Assembly (NCBI RefSeq): GCF_002843605.1
Contig: NZ_CP025263.1
Location: 6,058,501-6,122,500, forward strand
DNA from: Pseudomonas sp. S09G 359
GTDB lineage: Bacteria > Pseudomonadota > Gammaproteobacteria > Pseudomonadales > Pseudomonadaceae
Direction of reading: 5' to 3'
DNA length: 64,000 nt
Shown here in pieces: positions 8,715-16,921 of the stretch (its first letter is position 1; the number at the start of each line of letters is the position of its first letter). The position numbers and the translations under genes are program-made. Below the pieces are notes generated by a model. It ran no database searches. It had not been told where the DNA came from and saw nothing but the letters and a program-made list of their open reading frames with translations.

Positions 8715-9813
8715 AAGATTTAACCGTCACGTACTTGAGAAGAAAGTCGCTGTTTTCCGCCGGGCCGCGATACACCTCGATGGCATCCGCCGGCAGCGCC
8801 TGGTCCACGTAGGTTTCCACCGAAGACACATGAATGGCTTTGAGGCCGGGATGGTTGATGAAACTTTGCAGCGCCGCGACTTCCGCGCTGCTGGCCCCGC
8901 CCATGCGCCAGGATTGTTCGAGCACGCCACTGCGGCGCTGGCCGTCGCTGGCCAGGCCTTGGGCGATGTCGTAGTTACGCCGCGAGGCGTAGAAGCCAGG
9001 GTAGGCCTCGTCTGCAGCGGCGTCGAATACCTGGGCCTGCTCGATGGCCAGGCGGACGTCATCGGGCAGGTCGAGTTTGAGCAACGCTTCATAGTCACCC
9101 GGCACCACCAACAGGTCGGAGCCGCCGTACACCTCGTCGCCATGCCCGTCCTGGGTCAGGTATTGCTCGCCGCAGTAGCTGAACACGTGATCGCCGATAA
9201 AGCTTTGGCCCACGCTATGGGTGATCACCTCACGCAGGTCCTGCTCCAGCACCACACCGTCGCTGAACAGTTTCGCCGCGTCGGGCCGCGCCAGCAGTGC
9301 CGCGAATTCATCCAGGCTGTGGATAACTTCCTGACCACGCCCGGCGCAGGCGTGCACCGGTTTCAAGCGGATCGGCCCGCTGTAGAGCAGGCGCGTGGCG
9401 GCTTCCCGGGCATCCTCAAGGGCAAATACGCTGAGGCCGTCCAGCACCACATCGCGCACGCGCTCACAAAACTTCGACGACCAGCCTTCCGGCGTAGTGG
9501 CGTCTGGGCCGAGCACCCCGTGGCTGATGGCCTTGGTGCAAATGAAGTCGTGGTCCACATACCCGCCCCACAGGTCTTCGGGGCCTTTGATATTCAGCGC
9601 GCGAGCCTGGGCCGGGCCCACCAGGGTTTGCGTCGGCAACAGGTACAGGTCGCGGCCGGCGTGCTTGTGGGGGTCATAACTGCCGCCGAATTTAAGCCCC
9701 AGGATCTGCGCCAGCCAGCGCGCCAGGGCGAGGTTGGTGTCCACCTCGTGCTGGGGCGCGCCGTCTCGCGTGGAGTGGGCAACCACTTGTTTCTTGCGTT
9801 GAATCGGGGTCAT
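8704..9813 (-). CDS. DUF3182 family protein, ATP-grasp-like
   Basis: This 369-residue protein resembles the uncharacterised DUF3182 family found in pseudomonads. The middle looks ATP-grasp-like: IRLKPVHACAGRGQEVI followed by DGVVLEQDL, where a basic/glycine loop precedes an acidic beta-strand, as in carboxylate-amine ligases. No biochemical role is known to me. The 11-base overlap with the downstream alpha/beta hydrolase suggests a two-gene unit in which one enzyme may act on the product of the other. The family name is from memory; the ATP-grasp suggestion is inference. Confidence 0.7.
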   Translation of the reverse strand: MTPIQRKKQVVAHSTRDGAPQHEVDTNLALARWLAQILGLKFGGSYDPHKHAGRDLYLLPTQTLVGPAQARALNIKGPEDLWGGYVDHDFICTKAISHGVLGPDATTPEGWSSKFCERVRDVVLDGLSVFALEDAREAATRLLYSGPIRLKPVHACAGRGQEVIHSLDEFAALLARPDAAKLFSDGVVLEQDLREVITHSVGQSFIGDHVFSYCGEQYLTQDGHGDEVYGGSDLLVVPGDYEALLKLDLPDDVRLAIEQAQVFDAAADEAYPGFYASRRNYDIAQGLASDGQRRSGVLEQSWRMGGASSAEVAALQSFINHPGLKAIHVSSVETYVDQALPADAIEVYRGPAENSDFLLKYVTVKSYDG

Positions 9814-9984
9814 GCGTTCCCCTTGGCCAGCCTGCCATGTGTGTAACAGCAGAGCTGCAGGGATCAGGCCAAGGCGCTTTCAAGGCGGATGGTTTTGAAA
9901 TCAAGCGGTTACCGAAAAACCGATGGCAGTTGGCCTGTTTGATTCTGCACGACGCCGCCTTATCAGCACGGCGTTCTGCACGAT

Positions 9985-10944
9985 TCACACGCCAAAACGG
10001 CTGCGGTAATCACTCGGCGCCAGCCCGGTGATTTTCTTGAAGGTGGCGCGGAAGGCGCTCGGGTCCTGATAACCCACGGTCCAGGCAATATGGTCGATGG
10101 TGCCGTTGGTAAACTCCAGCATCTGCCGTGCCTTGCCCACCCGCAGGTGCTGGCAGTACTCGGTGGGTTTCAACCCGGTGGCAATGCGAAAGCGCCGCAG
10201 GAATGTGCGCGCCTCCAGGCCCGCCTCCTGCGCCATCGCCGCCACCGACACATCCACCGCGCCGCTGGCTTGCAGCCAATGCTGAACCTTGAGAATGGCT
10301 GCATCGCCATGCCCGAGGATCGGCGCAAAGTTGCTGCCGCACTGGCTGGCACTGTCGCTGTGTTCGATCACCAAAAAGCGCGCAGTGTCGGCGGCGATAC
10401 TTGGGCCCATCAGGCGGTCCACCAGGCGCAGGCCCAGTTCGGACCAGGCCATCAGCCCGGCGGTGGTGATCAGGTCGCCGTCATCGACAATCGGTTTGTC
10501 CGCCTCCAGGCGCACCGCCGGGAAACGCACGGCAAAGGCGCTGGCAGACGACCAATGGGTGGTGGCGCTGCGCCCGTCCAGCAAGCCGCTGCGCGCCAGC
10601 ATGATCGAGCCGATGCACACGCCGCCCAGCACGGTACCCGCCGCATGTTGCTGGCGGAGCCACTCCAGTAACGCGGGCGGTGTTTGCGCTTCGCTGAACT
10701 CACCGATGGACGGCGGCACCAGCACAGCCATCAGGGGTTGGTCGGGGCCGGGCTGGCTGTCGAATACCTTGGTTGGCGTGCCGTCGTTATTGACCTGCCA
10801 GTGGCTGACCCGCAGCAGCGGCAACTGCGCGGACCGATGCTCGGCGGCGATCCGGTTGGCCACTCCAAACAGGTCGGTCAAACCATGCACCGCAGCCAGT
10901 TGCGCCCCCTGGTAGATCAACACACCCAACTCAACCACGGCCAT
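9985..10944 (-). CDS. GlxA-type transcriptional regulator (DJ-1/PfpI domain plus AraC HTH)
   Basis: The protein has 319 residues. Residues 1-170 are a DJ-1/PfpI-like amidotransferase domain, with ELGVLIYQGAQLAAVHGL at the start and VCIGSIMLARSGLLDGR around the nucleophile-elbow Cys. The C-terminal ~100 residues are an AraC/XylS double helix-turn-helix ending TVGYQDPSAFRATFKKITGL then APSDYR. Proteins of this type activate amine/amidase or catabolic genes. The ATG at 10944 is preceded by AGGGGGA; an in-frame start at 10980 is less likely. It is divergent from the isochorismatase-family gene at 11041 with ~96 bases between, so it may control that gene. Confidence 0.85.
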   Translation of the reverse strand: MAVVELGVLIYQGAQLAAVHGLTDLFGVANRIAAEHRSAQLPLLRVSHWQVNNDGTPTKVFDSQPGPDQPLMAVLVPPSIGEFSEAQTPPALLEWLRQQHAAGTVLGGVCIGSIMLARSGLLDGRSATTHWSSASAFAVRFPAVRLEADKPIVDDGDLITTAGLMAWSELGLRLVDRLMGPSIAADTARFLVIEHSDSASQCGSNFAPILGHGDAAILKVQHWLQASGAVDVSVAAMAQEAGLEARTFLRRFRIATGLKPTEYCQHLRVGKARQMLEFTNGTIDHIAWTVGYQDPSAFRATFKKITGLAPSDYRSRFGV

Positions 10945-11040
10945 TGTCAGTTTTCCCCCTGTTATTGTCGGTGCAGCCAATGCCCGGCGTCGGCGCCAGC
11001 TAAGATACTGGGCCCATCAACCCATCACGAGGCAATACCC

Positions 11041-11604
11041 ATGGCCAAGCAAGCGCTCATCCTAATCGATATCCAGAACGACTACTTCCCCCAGGGCAAG
11101 TGGCCGCTTGCCGGCGTGGACGCTGCGGCGGACAAGGCGGCGCAGGTGCTGCAGGCGTTTCGCAAAGCGGGTGATGCGGTGATTCACGTGCGCCATGAGT
11201 TCACCGCTGAGGACGCGCCGTTCTTCACGCCAGGTTCCGAGGGCGCACATCTGCATGCCAAGGTATTGAACGAGGGCGATGAACCGGTGGTGCTCAAGCA
11301 TTTTGTGAATTCGTTTCGCGAAACAGGCCTGCGCACGTTACTCGAACAACGCAGCATCACCGACCTGGTGGTGGTCGGCAGCATGAGCCATATGTGCGTC
11401 GACGCCGTGGTGCGGGCCGCAGCAGACTTGGGCTACACAGTCACGGTGATTCATGACGCGTGCGCCACCCGTGACCTGGAATTCAATGGGCAGGTGATTC
11501 CCGCCGCGCAGGTGCATGGCGCGTACATGGCGTCGTTGGCGTTTGGCTATGCGGGCGTGGTGTCGGCGGATGAATACTTGCAGGCACAAGCGGCGGCCGC
11601 TTGA
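11041..11604 (+). CDS. Isochorismatase-family cysteine hydrolase
   Basis: The protein has 187 residues and the three catalytic elements of the family. These are the Asp in LILIDIQNDYFPQGKW, the Lys in VVLKHFVNSF, and the Cys in VVGSMSHMCVDAVVRAA. Relatives hydrolyse amides such as nicotinamide, N-carbamoyl compounds or peroxyureidoacrylate; the substrate here is not determined. The ATG at 11041 has ACGAGG upstream. It lies head-to-head with the GlxA-type regulator, a frequent arrangement for a regulator and its target. Confidence 0.85.
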   Translation: MAKQALILIDIQNDYFPQGKWPLAGVDAAADKAAQVLQAFRKAGDAVIHVRHEFTAEDAPFFTPGSEGAHLHAKVLNEGDEPVVLKHFVNSFRETGLRTLLEQRSITDLVVVGSMSHMCVDAVVRAAADLGYTVTVIHDACATRDLEFNGQVIPAAQVHGAYMASLAFGYAGVVSADEYLQAQAAAA

Positions 11605-11620
11605 CCGCCACGCGTGGGGT

Positions 11621-12382
11621 TTAGCGGGTGGCGACAATGAACAGGCGGGGGAATGGCAGCAGTACACTGCCATCGGCCAGGGCTGGGTAAGCCTGGGTAA
11701 TCCGCGCCTGATACTCGCGTAGGAAAGCGGCTTTTTCATCGTCGCCCAACGGCGCGAGAAACGGCCGCAATGCCGAAGCCTTGAACCACTCCACCACGGC
11801 GGCATGATCGGCCAGCGGGTGCAGGTAGGTGGTGCGCCACACATCCACGCTGCTGCAATGCTTGCTGAGCAATTCGTAGTAGTAGCTCGCGGCGTGCCGC
11901 TCATTGTGTTTGACCGCGCCGATCTTGGCCGACCACGGGCCCTCGGCGGCCACTTCGCGGGCCAGCCGGTGGGCAGGCTCGTCGAGGTTATCCGGGGTTT
12001 GCACCGCCAGCGTGCCGCCCGGTGTCAGTTGGTTGACCAGGTGCGGATAGAGCGTGGCATGGTCCGGCAGCCATTGCAGGGAGGCATTCGCCAGGATTAC
12101 ATCGAAGTGTTGCTCGGGGCTCCAGGCGCCAATATCCGCCAGTTCAAAGCTGAGCGCGGGCAGGCGTTTGCGCGCGTCGATCAGCATGTCGTCAGAGCTG
12201 TCCATCCCAGTGACGTGGGCGTGCGGGAAACGCTCGGCCAGCACCTGCGTGGAATTGCCGGGGCCGCAACCCAGGTCGACGGCGGTGCGTACCTCGCCCT
12301 GGGGAATCGCCGCCACCAAGTCACGGACGGGGCGAGTGCGCTGTTGTTCAAACATCGTGTACTGCTTGGCGGACCAGGTCAT
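11621..12382 (-). CDS. tam: Trans-aconitate 2-methyltransferase
   Basis: This 253-residue class I SAM-dependent methyltransferase has the start MTWSAKQYTMFEQQRTRPVR, motif I VDLGCGPGNST, DMLIDARKRLP, and a conserved NASLQWLPDH stretch typical of Tam. Tam methylates trans-aconitate, an inhibitor of aconitase and the citric-acid cycle, using S-adenosylmethionine. The ATG at 12382 has AGGAAAG upstream; longer in-frame starts up to 12574 would add unrelated sequence. It is convergent with the isochorismatase gene and divergent from the LysR gene. Confidence 0.88.
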   Translation of the reverse strand: MTWSAKQYTMFEQQRTRPVRDLVAAIPQGEVRTAVDLGCGPGNSTQVLAERFPHAHVTGMDSSDDMLIDARKRLPALSFELADIGAWSPEQHFDVILANASLQWLPDHATLYPHLVNQLTPGGTLAVQTPDNLDEPAHRLAREVAAEGPWSAKIGAVKHNERHAASYYYELLSKHCSSVDVWRTTYLHPLADHAAVVEWFKASALRPFLAPLGDDEKAAFLREYQARITQAYPALADGSVLLPFPRLFIVATR

Positions 12383-12484
12383 CACGGCTTTCCTTCTTTT
12401 TCGAGGTTGGCTAAAGCCTAAATCTTGTGAGCCATGAGAACAAATGCCAGGATTGGCAACCTCCCATACCTTAAAAGTATTCCT

Positions 12485-13393
12485 ATGTTGGAGCTTCGCC
12501 AACTCAAAGCCTTCGTTGCCATTGCCGAAGAAGGCTATATCACCCGGGCGGCCGAACGCCTCGGCATGCAGCAACCACCATTGACGCGGTTATTGCAAAG
12601 CCTGGAAGCCGAGTTGGGCGTGGTTCTGATGGAGCGCCTGCCCCGTGGCGTACGGCCCACCACCGCCGGGTTGGCCTTGCTGGATGAGGCCCGTGAAGTC
12701 CTGGCGCGCGTCGACGCTGTTGCCGAAGTGGTGCAGCGCGCCGCGCGCGGCGAACGAGGCCGGTTGGCCATCGGGTTTACCAGCTCGGCCGCCTTGCACC
12801 CGTTTGTGCCCAGCGTATTGCGATTGTTTCGCGAAACCTTCACCGGCGTTTCGGTAGTGCTGGAGGAAGCCGGCACCGGCGAACTGCTGGACGCGTTGGT
12901 GCACGAAAAACTCGACGCGGCGTTTATCCGCTCGCCGCTCAGCGGAACTCAGTCGCTGCAGGACGAACCGATCCTGGTGGAGCCAATGTTGCTGGCGCTG
13001 CCCACCGATCATCCGCTGGCCCGCGACTCGGCCGCTCCCCTGCCCTTGGCGGCGTTGGCGACCGAATCCTTCGTGCTGTATCGCCGTCGCGTGGGGCTGG
13101 GTTTGTATGACGCGATTCTGGTGGCCTGCCGTGAAGCGGGATTCAGCCCGCAAGTGGTCCAGGAAGCACCGCGCATGACCGCCACCTTGAGCCTCGTGGC
13201 CGCGGGCCTGGGGGTGTCCATCGTGCCGGCGTCGATGCAGCGCCTGCGCGGCGATGGCATCGTCTACCGGGAACTGACGGAGTGCCAGAGCCTGGTGGCG
13301 CCGCTACACCTGGCCACCCGCAAGGATGACGGCTCGGCCGTGTTGCGACGCTTCAAGGAAATGGTCATAAGCGCAGCCTCGAAGGACGCCTGA
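12485..13393 (+). CDS. LysR-family transcriptional regulator
   Basis: The protein has 302 residues. The N-terminal winged helix-turn-helix is MLELRQLKAFVAIAEEGYIT then RAAERLGMQQPPLTRLLQ. The remainder is the periplasmic-binding-like effector domain (IGFTSSAALHPFVPSVL, GLGVSIVPASM). The MQQPPLTRLLQ recognition helix resembles the BenM/CatM/CatR subgroup that senses aromatic catabolites, but the effector is unknown. The start at ATG 12485 is where the LysR domain begins. It is divergent from tam across ~102 bases. Confidence 0.88.
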   Translation: MLELRQLKAFVAIAEEGYITRAAERLGMQQPPLTRLLQSLEAELGVVLMERLPRGVRPTTAGLALLDEAREVLARVDAVAEVVQRAARGERGRLAIGFTSSAALHPFVPSVLRLFRETFTGVSVVLEEAGTGELLDALVHEKLDAAFIRSPLSGTQSLQDEPILVEPMLLALPTDHPLARDSAAPLPLAALATESFVLYRRRVGLGLYDAILVACREAGFSPQVVQEAPRMTATLSLVAAGLGVSIVPASMQRLRGDGIVYRELTECQSLVAPLHLATRKDDGSAVLRRFKEMVISAASKDA

Positions 13394-13403
13394 CCACTGC
13401 CAA

Positions 13404-13440
13404 TAAAAAACCCCCGAGGCTTTCGCCAGCGGGGGTTTTG
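13404..13440 (+). terminator. Rho-independent terminator after the LysR gene
   Basis: The hairpin aacccccgaggctttcgcca then gcgggggtttt has A runs on the left and T runs on the right, so it could work in both directions. It marks the last clearly core-genome feature before the AT-rich island. Confidence 0.8.
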
Positions 13441-13460
13441 CACGTTCCGGGGGTTAGCCC

Positions 13461-13502
13461 TTAGAACGGGAAAGGACGACTGAGACCTAAGGTGTAAAGT
13501 TT
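13461..13502 (-). pseudogene. Possible 3'-end remnant of an outer-membrane protein gene
   Basis: Read leftward, 13 sense codons KLYTLGLSRPFPF end in TAA at 13461-13463. An in-frame TAA lies immediately upstream of them. The aromatic, Phe-terminated tail resembles the C-terminal beta-signal of outer-membrane barrels. The hairpin at 13404-13440 would sit just downstream as its terminator. This may be what is left of a core gene displaced by the island. The sequence is very short, so chance is a real alternative. Confidence 0.3.
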
Positions 13503-13615
13503 TTAACCATACTGCTCAGAGAGTTAACAGCATATTAGCACTTATCAATACCGCTTTCTGTGAAGTTTCCATAAAAAAACGGTTATATTTTACACGGTCG
13601 TTGAAATGACAACTG

Positions 13616-13789
13616 ATGAGAGGTAACGAAGATTACCGGGGGTACGCAGACAAATCGAGCCCGCGGGCTGAGCAAATTAAGCATCTAAATCCCCGCGCAT
13701 TGAATGCTCTTTACCATGCTCATACCAAGCGGCATGGACTGGTTATGTGGATGAGCATGAAAGCTGTAATGAAAAAAATAACAACTTAG
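13616..13789 (+). CDS. Possible small protein, 57 residues
   Basis: An open frame from ATG 13616 to TAG 13787-13789 encodes a basic peptide (MRGNEDYRGYADKSSPRAEQ at the start, HLNPRALNALYHAHTKRHG in the middle). There is no clear Shine-Dalgarno sequence and I recognise no family. It lies in the otherwise gene-free 426-base stretch 13394-13819 between the LysR terminator and the end of the island operon. It may be non-coding or a fragment of a mobile-element gene. Confidence 0.25.
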   Translation: MRGNEDYRGYADKSSPRAEQIKHLNPRALNALYHAHTKRHGLVMWMSMKAVMKKITT

Positions 13790-13819
13790 CACTTAAGACC
13801 TAAACCCCGAAAAACCAAG

Positions 13820-14989
13820 CTAATCATCGATATAGGATTCACCGGTCAACAGTAATGAATAAAGGGTTGGAGTAGAGCGTCTTAGTTCCTCAATTGATGC
13901 AACATAGCGTTTCGGTTCCGAATGAGGGAGCGCTACTCCATACTTGGCATTCAGGTCACTAGGTTTCATTTCGAAACAAGCTAACCCTGCACCAAGAGTC
14001 ATCAACTTACTTCCCAATGGCGAAACTACTAACTTACACCCACCAAGAATACGCATGCTATCTTTATATCGATTCATTGCAGTTAAAAGCTGTCGATACG
14101 CCTCAAATGGATTAGATTCGTGGACGTAAAATATATTAGTAGTAGGTGTAGATCGGGCATCGAAAAGAACTTCAGAGTATTCTACAAGCAAATTATCTGC
14201 TCGTCTTGGGTCTTTAGAGGGATGTGGTAGAATGGGACAAATCTCGGCCGAGTCAGGTATTTCAGCTAATTCAATTATTTTTTGCATTTGTTGTGATCGA
14301 TTTTCGCCGAGAAAGGGAAACCAGACAATCGGCCAATCTCTTGCGCTTTCCACATGCATCGCTCCAGCAAACCCAGGCACGTAAATCAAATCATTACTGG
14401 GGTCTTCTGCCTTAATCAAACCATCTAATCGAGCATCCTCCGCAACTAAAACCTGGAAATTAACCCGATTAGCTGCAAGAGGGCTACCACTAGAATCATC
14501 AAACTTGTTAGGAATCAATTTATTGAGAATATTCGTCAATAAAGATAAATATAGCACTCGGGGCATCGCACTAATATCAAGAACAATATCCGTATGCCCA
14601 TCTATCATACCCAGTATTTCTTTAACACCGCGCGAAAGTGCGATTCCGGAGCTAATATCTTCATCACCAACAGTGCCTATTGAAACCTCCTCAATTGTAG
14701 CATTAGGAAAGAAGGATGTTTTCAGAGCATTAGTGTTTTCAGCAGTGATGGCCACAACATCGACATCAAGCTCATAATCAGCTAGTTCAACAAGGATAAG
14801 TTTTGACTTATTAATCCTAACCTTAGCAGACGTCAAACCACTGACGAAACGTTCCATCACTATACGTCCGCGAACATCAAATCCCCTACCGGCGATATAA
14901 ACCACATCGACCTTAGTATTTGTATACAGGCTGTCCCAAAGCTCATCAACCTTACTTCCCTGCCGAAATACATAATGATCCCAAAGCAT
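13820..14989 (-). CDS. Unrecognised 389-residue protein, last gene of the island cassette
   Basis: I cannot name a family. Visible features are a Rossmann-like beginning with strand VDVVYIAGRGFD (about residues 27-38) followed by R40 and R42. A second hydrophobic strand is KLILVELADYELDVD, and a conserved-looking DISAMPR at 138-144 is followed by a hydrophobic helix (VLYLSLLTNIL). There is no signal peptide and no membrane segment. It starts 9 bases after the ATPase stop codon, so it is almost certainly co-expressed with the ATPase and PRTase-like genes. By position it could be the sensor or effector partner of the system; that is inference. Base composition is AT-rich compared with flanking core genes. 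Confidence 0.75.
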   Translation of the reverse strand: MLWDHYVFRQGSKVDELWDSLYTNTKVDVVYIAGRGFDVRGRIVMERFVSGLTSAKVRINKSKLILVELADYELDVDVVAITAENTNALKTSFFPNATIEEVSIGTVGDEDISSGIALSRGVKEILGMIDGHTDIVLDISAMPRVLYLSLLTNILNKLIPNKFDDSSGSPLAANRVNFQVLVAEDARLDGLIKAEDPSNDLIYVPGFAGAMHVESARDWPIVWFPFLGENRSQQMQKIIELAEIPDSAEICPILPHPSKDPRRADNLLVEYSEVLFDARSTPTTNIFYVHESNPFEAYRQLLTAMNRYKDSMRILGGCKLVVSPLGSKLMTLGAGLACFEMKPSDLNAKYGVALPHSEPKRYVASIEELRRSTPTLYSLLLTGESYIDD

Positions 14990-14998
14990 ATTAGCATC

Positions 14999-16921
14999 CT
15001 ACTTAATATTGGTAAGTTTTCTTTGGGAACCTTTGGGACCCCTTTCCATCCATTCGTACAACTGCATACTGCTCACTGACTGCCACCCGCCTTGCTGCAA
15101 TGGCAAGCCGTATAGCGCACAGAGTGTTCTATTAAGGTAGAAAATTGTGCCAGCATCCCGGTTCACAGACGCAGAGCTAGACTTGGCAACTAATAAATTC
15201 TCTGCAGAGCATTCGGCAAGTACACGCAGGAGGACCGCAGCTTTTTCGCCAAGTCCGGAAAGACCACTTTTGAGCCTGTGGAGCTCCAGCTGTGAAAGAC
15301 GTACCCCGGTCACACCAGGCGCATATGGAGCAGTAGGAGCGAACGTTTTTTCCCTACAAAAAGCCCCAATACTATCTAGCAAACGCTGTGCACGCAGACC
15401 TTCAGTATGGTTTTTTGGGATGAATTCCCATTTACGCTTTGCAGCATCAGTTAATAGCTTTTCTTGCTCTCGTGGCGTGAGCGTCAAATCTGGCTTTCGG
15501 ATAATTTGCTTATTTTGCATTCCGACAAATAGAGCAGCGGCTAATGACAACAGCTCTTCGACGTTGGATGTAGCCATTGTGAACAACTTATCCATCCCGA
15601 AATAATAAGGTATCCCCAGTTCCTCGTGAATAAATATCTCTACCGCGCCCCTTACTGCAGATACATCTCTGGACGCAAAGTCATCCGTTGACAATTCCAG
15701 ATCAAAAGACAATTGACGCTTAGATTCCTCGCGAGCAACTAGTATTCTAATTGAAAACAGTTCAACCAAAGCATCATAACTACCATTACTAATTAACTCA
15801 TCAGCCCTAGTTAACCAAGTAGCATATCGTAACATATCACTAATTCTTTGTGACTCTTTCTTAAACTCGGCAATACCACGCTGAATTTCTTCCTTAACCT
15901 CCGCTAGTACTAACTCCTCACGAAGATAATGCGGAAATGATTTTGATGCTACAAGTTCTTGCATGAGCATTCGGCGGTCTAAAATGCTTTTAGCAAACTG
16001 GGCAAACTGGTGACTTCCCTTCGAGCCACTCCACATTTCTTCCAACGTATACTCATTTACATCTCTTCCACGCCTTGAGCCTTGGGACAGGAGTTCATCA
16101 CCAAGTGACACGGTCCTTTCAGCCAACCAAACCGGAACGCCATTCCTTTGGACGGCTAGTTCATCAATTAACAAGGTTCTCTGTTTACGTCTTAACTTAT
16201 GTAAATCGTCAATCATCAGCAATCGTTTAGTTGCCACCACCTCGCCATTTAAAATGAATTTCACCGCATCTAGCCACAACACTCCTTCAAACTGCAGATG
16301 CGAAGGCATATCTGCTGAACTGTCTCCAACGAACGCATCTAACTGTGCATATACTTTCTGTTCATGGAGCTCGGCCCAGCACAGCAGCTCGAATGCATTT
16401 TCAGCTACAGGTATGCCGCGAAGTTTCGAGCTCATATCTGAGTAATCAAGACCAACTGATTGCAGATCCTGCTCAGATGGAAAGTCAAGCAATACAGCTA
16501 AGTTCCTTAACGTCCTGAGCACTATCCTGCAGTCTAATAATGCCCTGAACAGTCCGGATTGATTGAGATCTGCACCCGGCGGCAAATCCGCATACCCAGA
16601 TGCACACGAAAGTAGTATGCCAAGGAATTGAGGGCTATTGATATCGTCCAGGACCCCTCGATCTACAAGCTTCTGAAAAGACTCGTGCATCTCTTCTTGC
16701 CTGCGAGCCTGCCAAAAACCGCGGAGAGCTGTAGGAGTAAATGCCCTAAGAAGAGTTGTCTTTCCCGCCCCGGGCGCACTTCGGAACACATGGACTCCAC
16801 CCTCAAAAGCCTCTCCAGGAAGCTTTTCCAAAATTTTTGGCGAAAAAAGCCTCACAAAGTCAAGATCAGATGTAGTCCTTTCAGACATACGCTCAAGAAA
16901 AGGGTTTGTATTGTATGCCAT
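14999..16921 (-). CDS. ORC/Cdc6-like P-loop ATPase of a conflict-type cassette
   Basis: This 640-residue protein has an AAA+-like N-terminal half. The entry motif NPFLERMSE (6-14) precedes Walker A SAPGAGKTT (48-56), Walker B LLMIDD (234-239) and a sensor-1-like PVWLAERT (263-270). The C-terminal half is mainly helical, with a basic C-terminus, and may carry a winged-helix region. From memory, ORC/Cdc6-like ATPases paired with a phosphoribosyltransferase-like protein have been proposed as prokaryotic conflict systems. I expect this ATPase to sense or signal infection, but that is inference. Its ATG overlaps the stop of the upstream PRTase-like gene by one base (TGATG), a sign of coupled translation and matched stoichiometry. 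Confidence 0.75.
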   Translation of the reverse strand: MAYNTNPFLERMSERTTSDLDFVRLFSPKILEKLPGEAFEGGVHVFRSAPGAGKTTLLRAFTPTALRGFWQARRQEEMHESFQKLVDRGVLDDINSPQFLGILLSCASGYADLPPGADLNQSGLFRALLDCRIVLRTLRNLAVLLDFPSEQDLQSVGLDYSDMSSKLRGIPVAENAFELLCWAELHEQKVYAQLDAFVGDSSADMPSHLQFEGVLWLDAVKFILNGEVVATKRLLMIDDLHKLRRKQRTLLIDELAVQRNGVPVWLAERTVSLGDELLSQGSRRGRDVNEYTLEEMWSGSKGSHQFAQFAKSILDRRMLMQELVASKSFPHYLREELVLAEVKEEIQRGIAEFKKESQRISDMLRYATWLTRADELISNGSYDALVELFSIRILVAREESKRQLSFDLELSTDDFASRDVSAVRGAVEIFIHEELGIPYYFGMDKLFTMATSNVEELLSLAAALFVGMQNKQIIRKPDLTLTPREQEKLLTDAAKRKWEFIPKNHTEGLRAQRLLDSIGAFCREKTFAPTAPYAPGVTGVRLSQLELHRLKSGLSGLGEKAAVLLRVLAECSAENLLVAKSSSASVNRDAGTIFYLNRTLCALYGLPLQQGGWQSVSSMQLYEWMERGPKGSQRKLTNIK

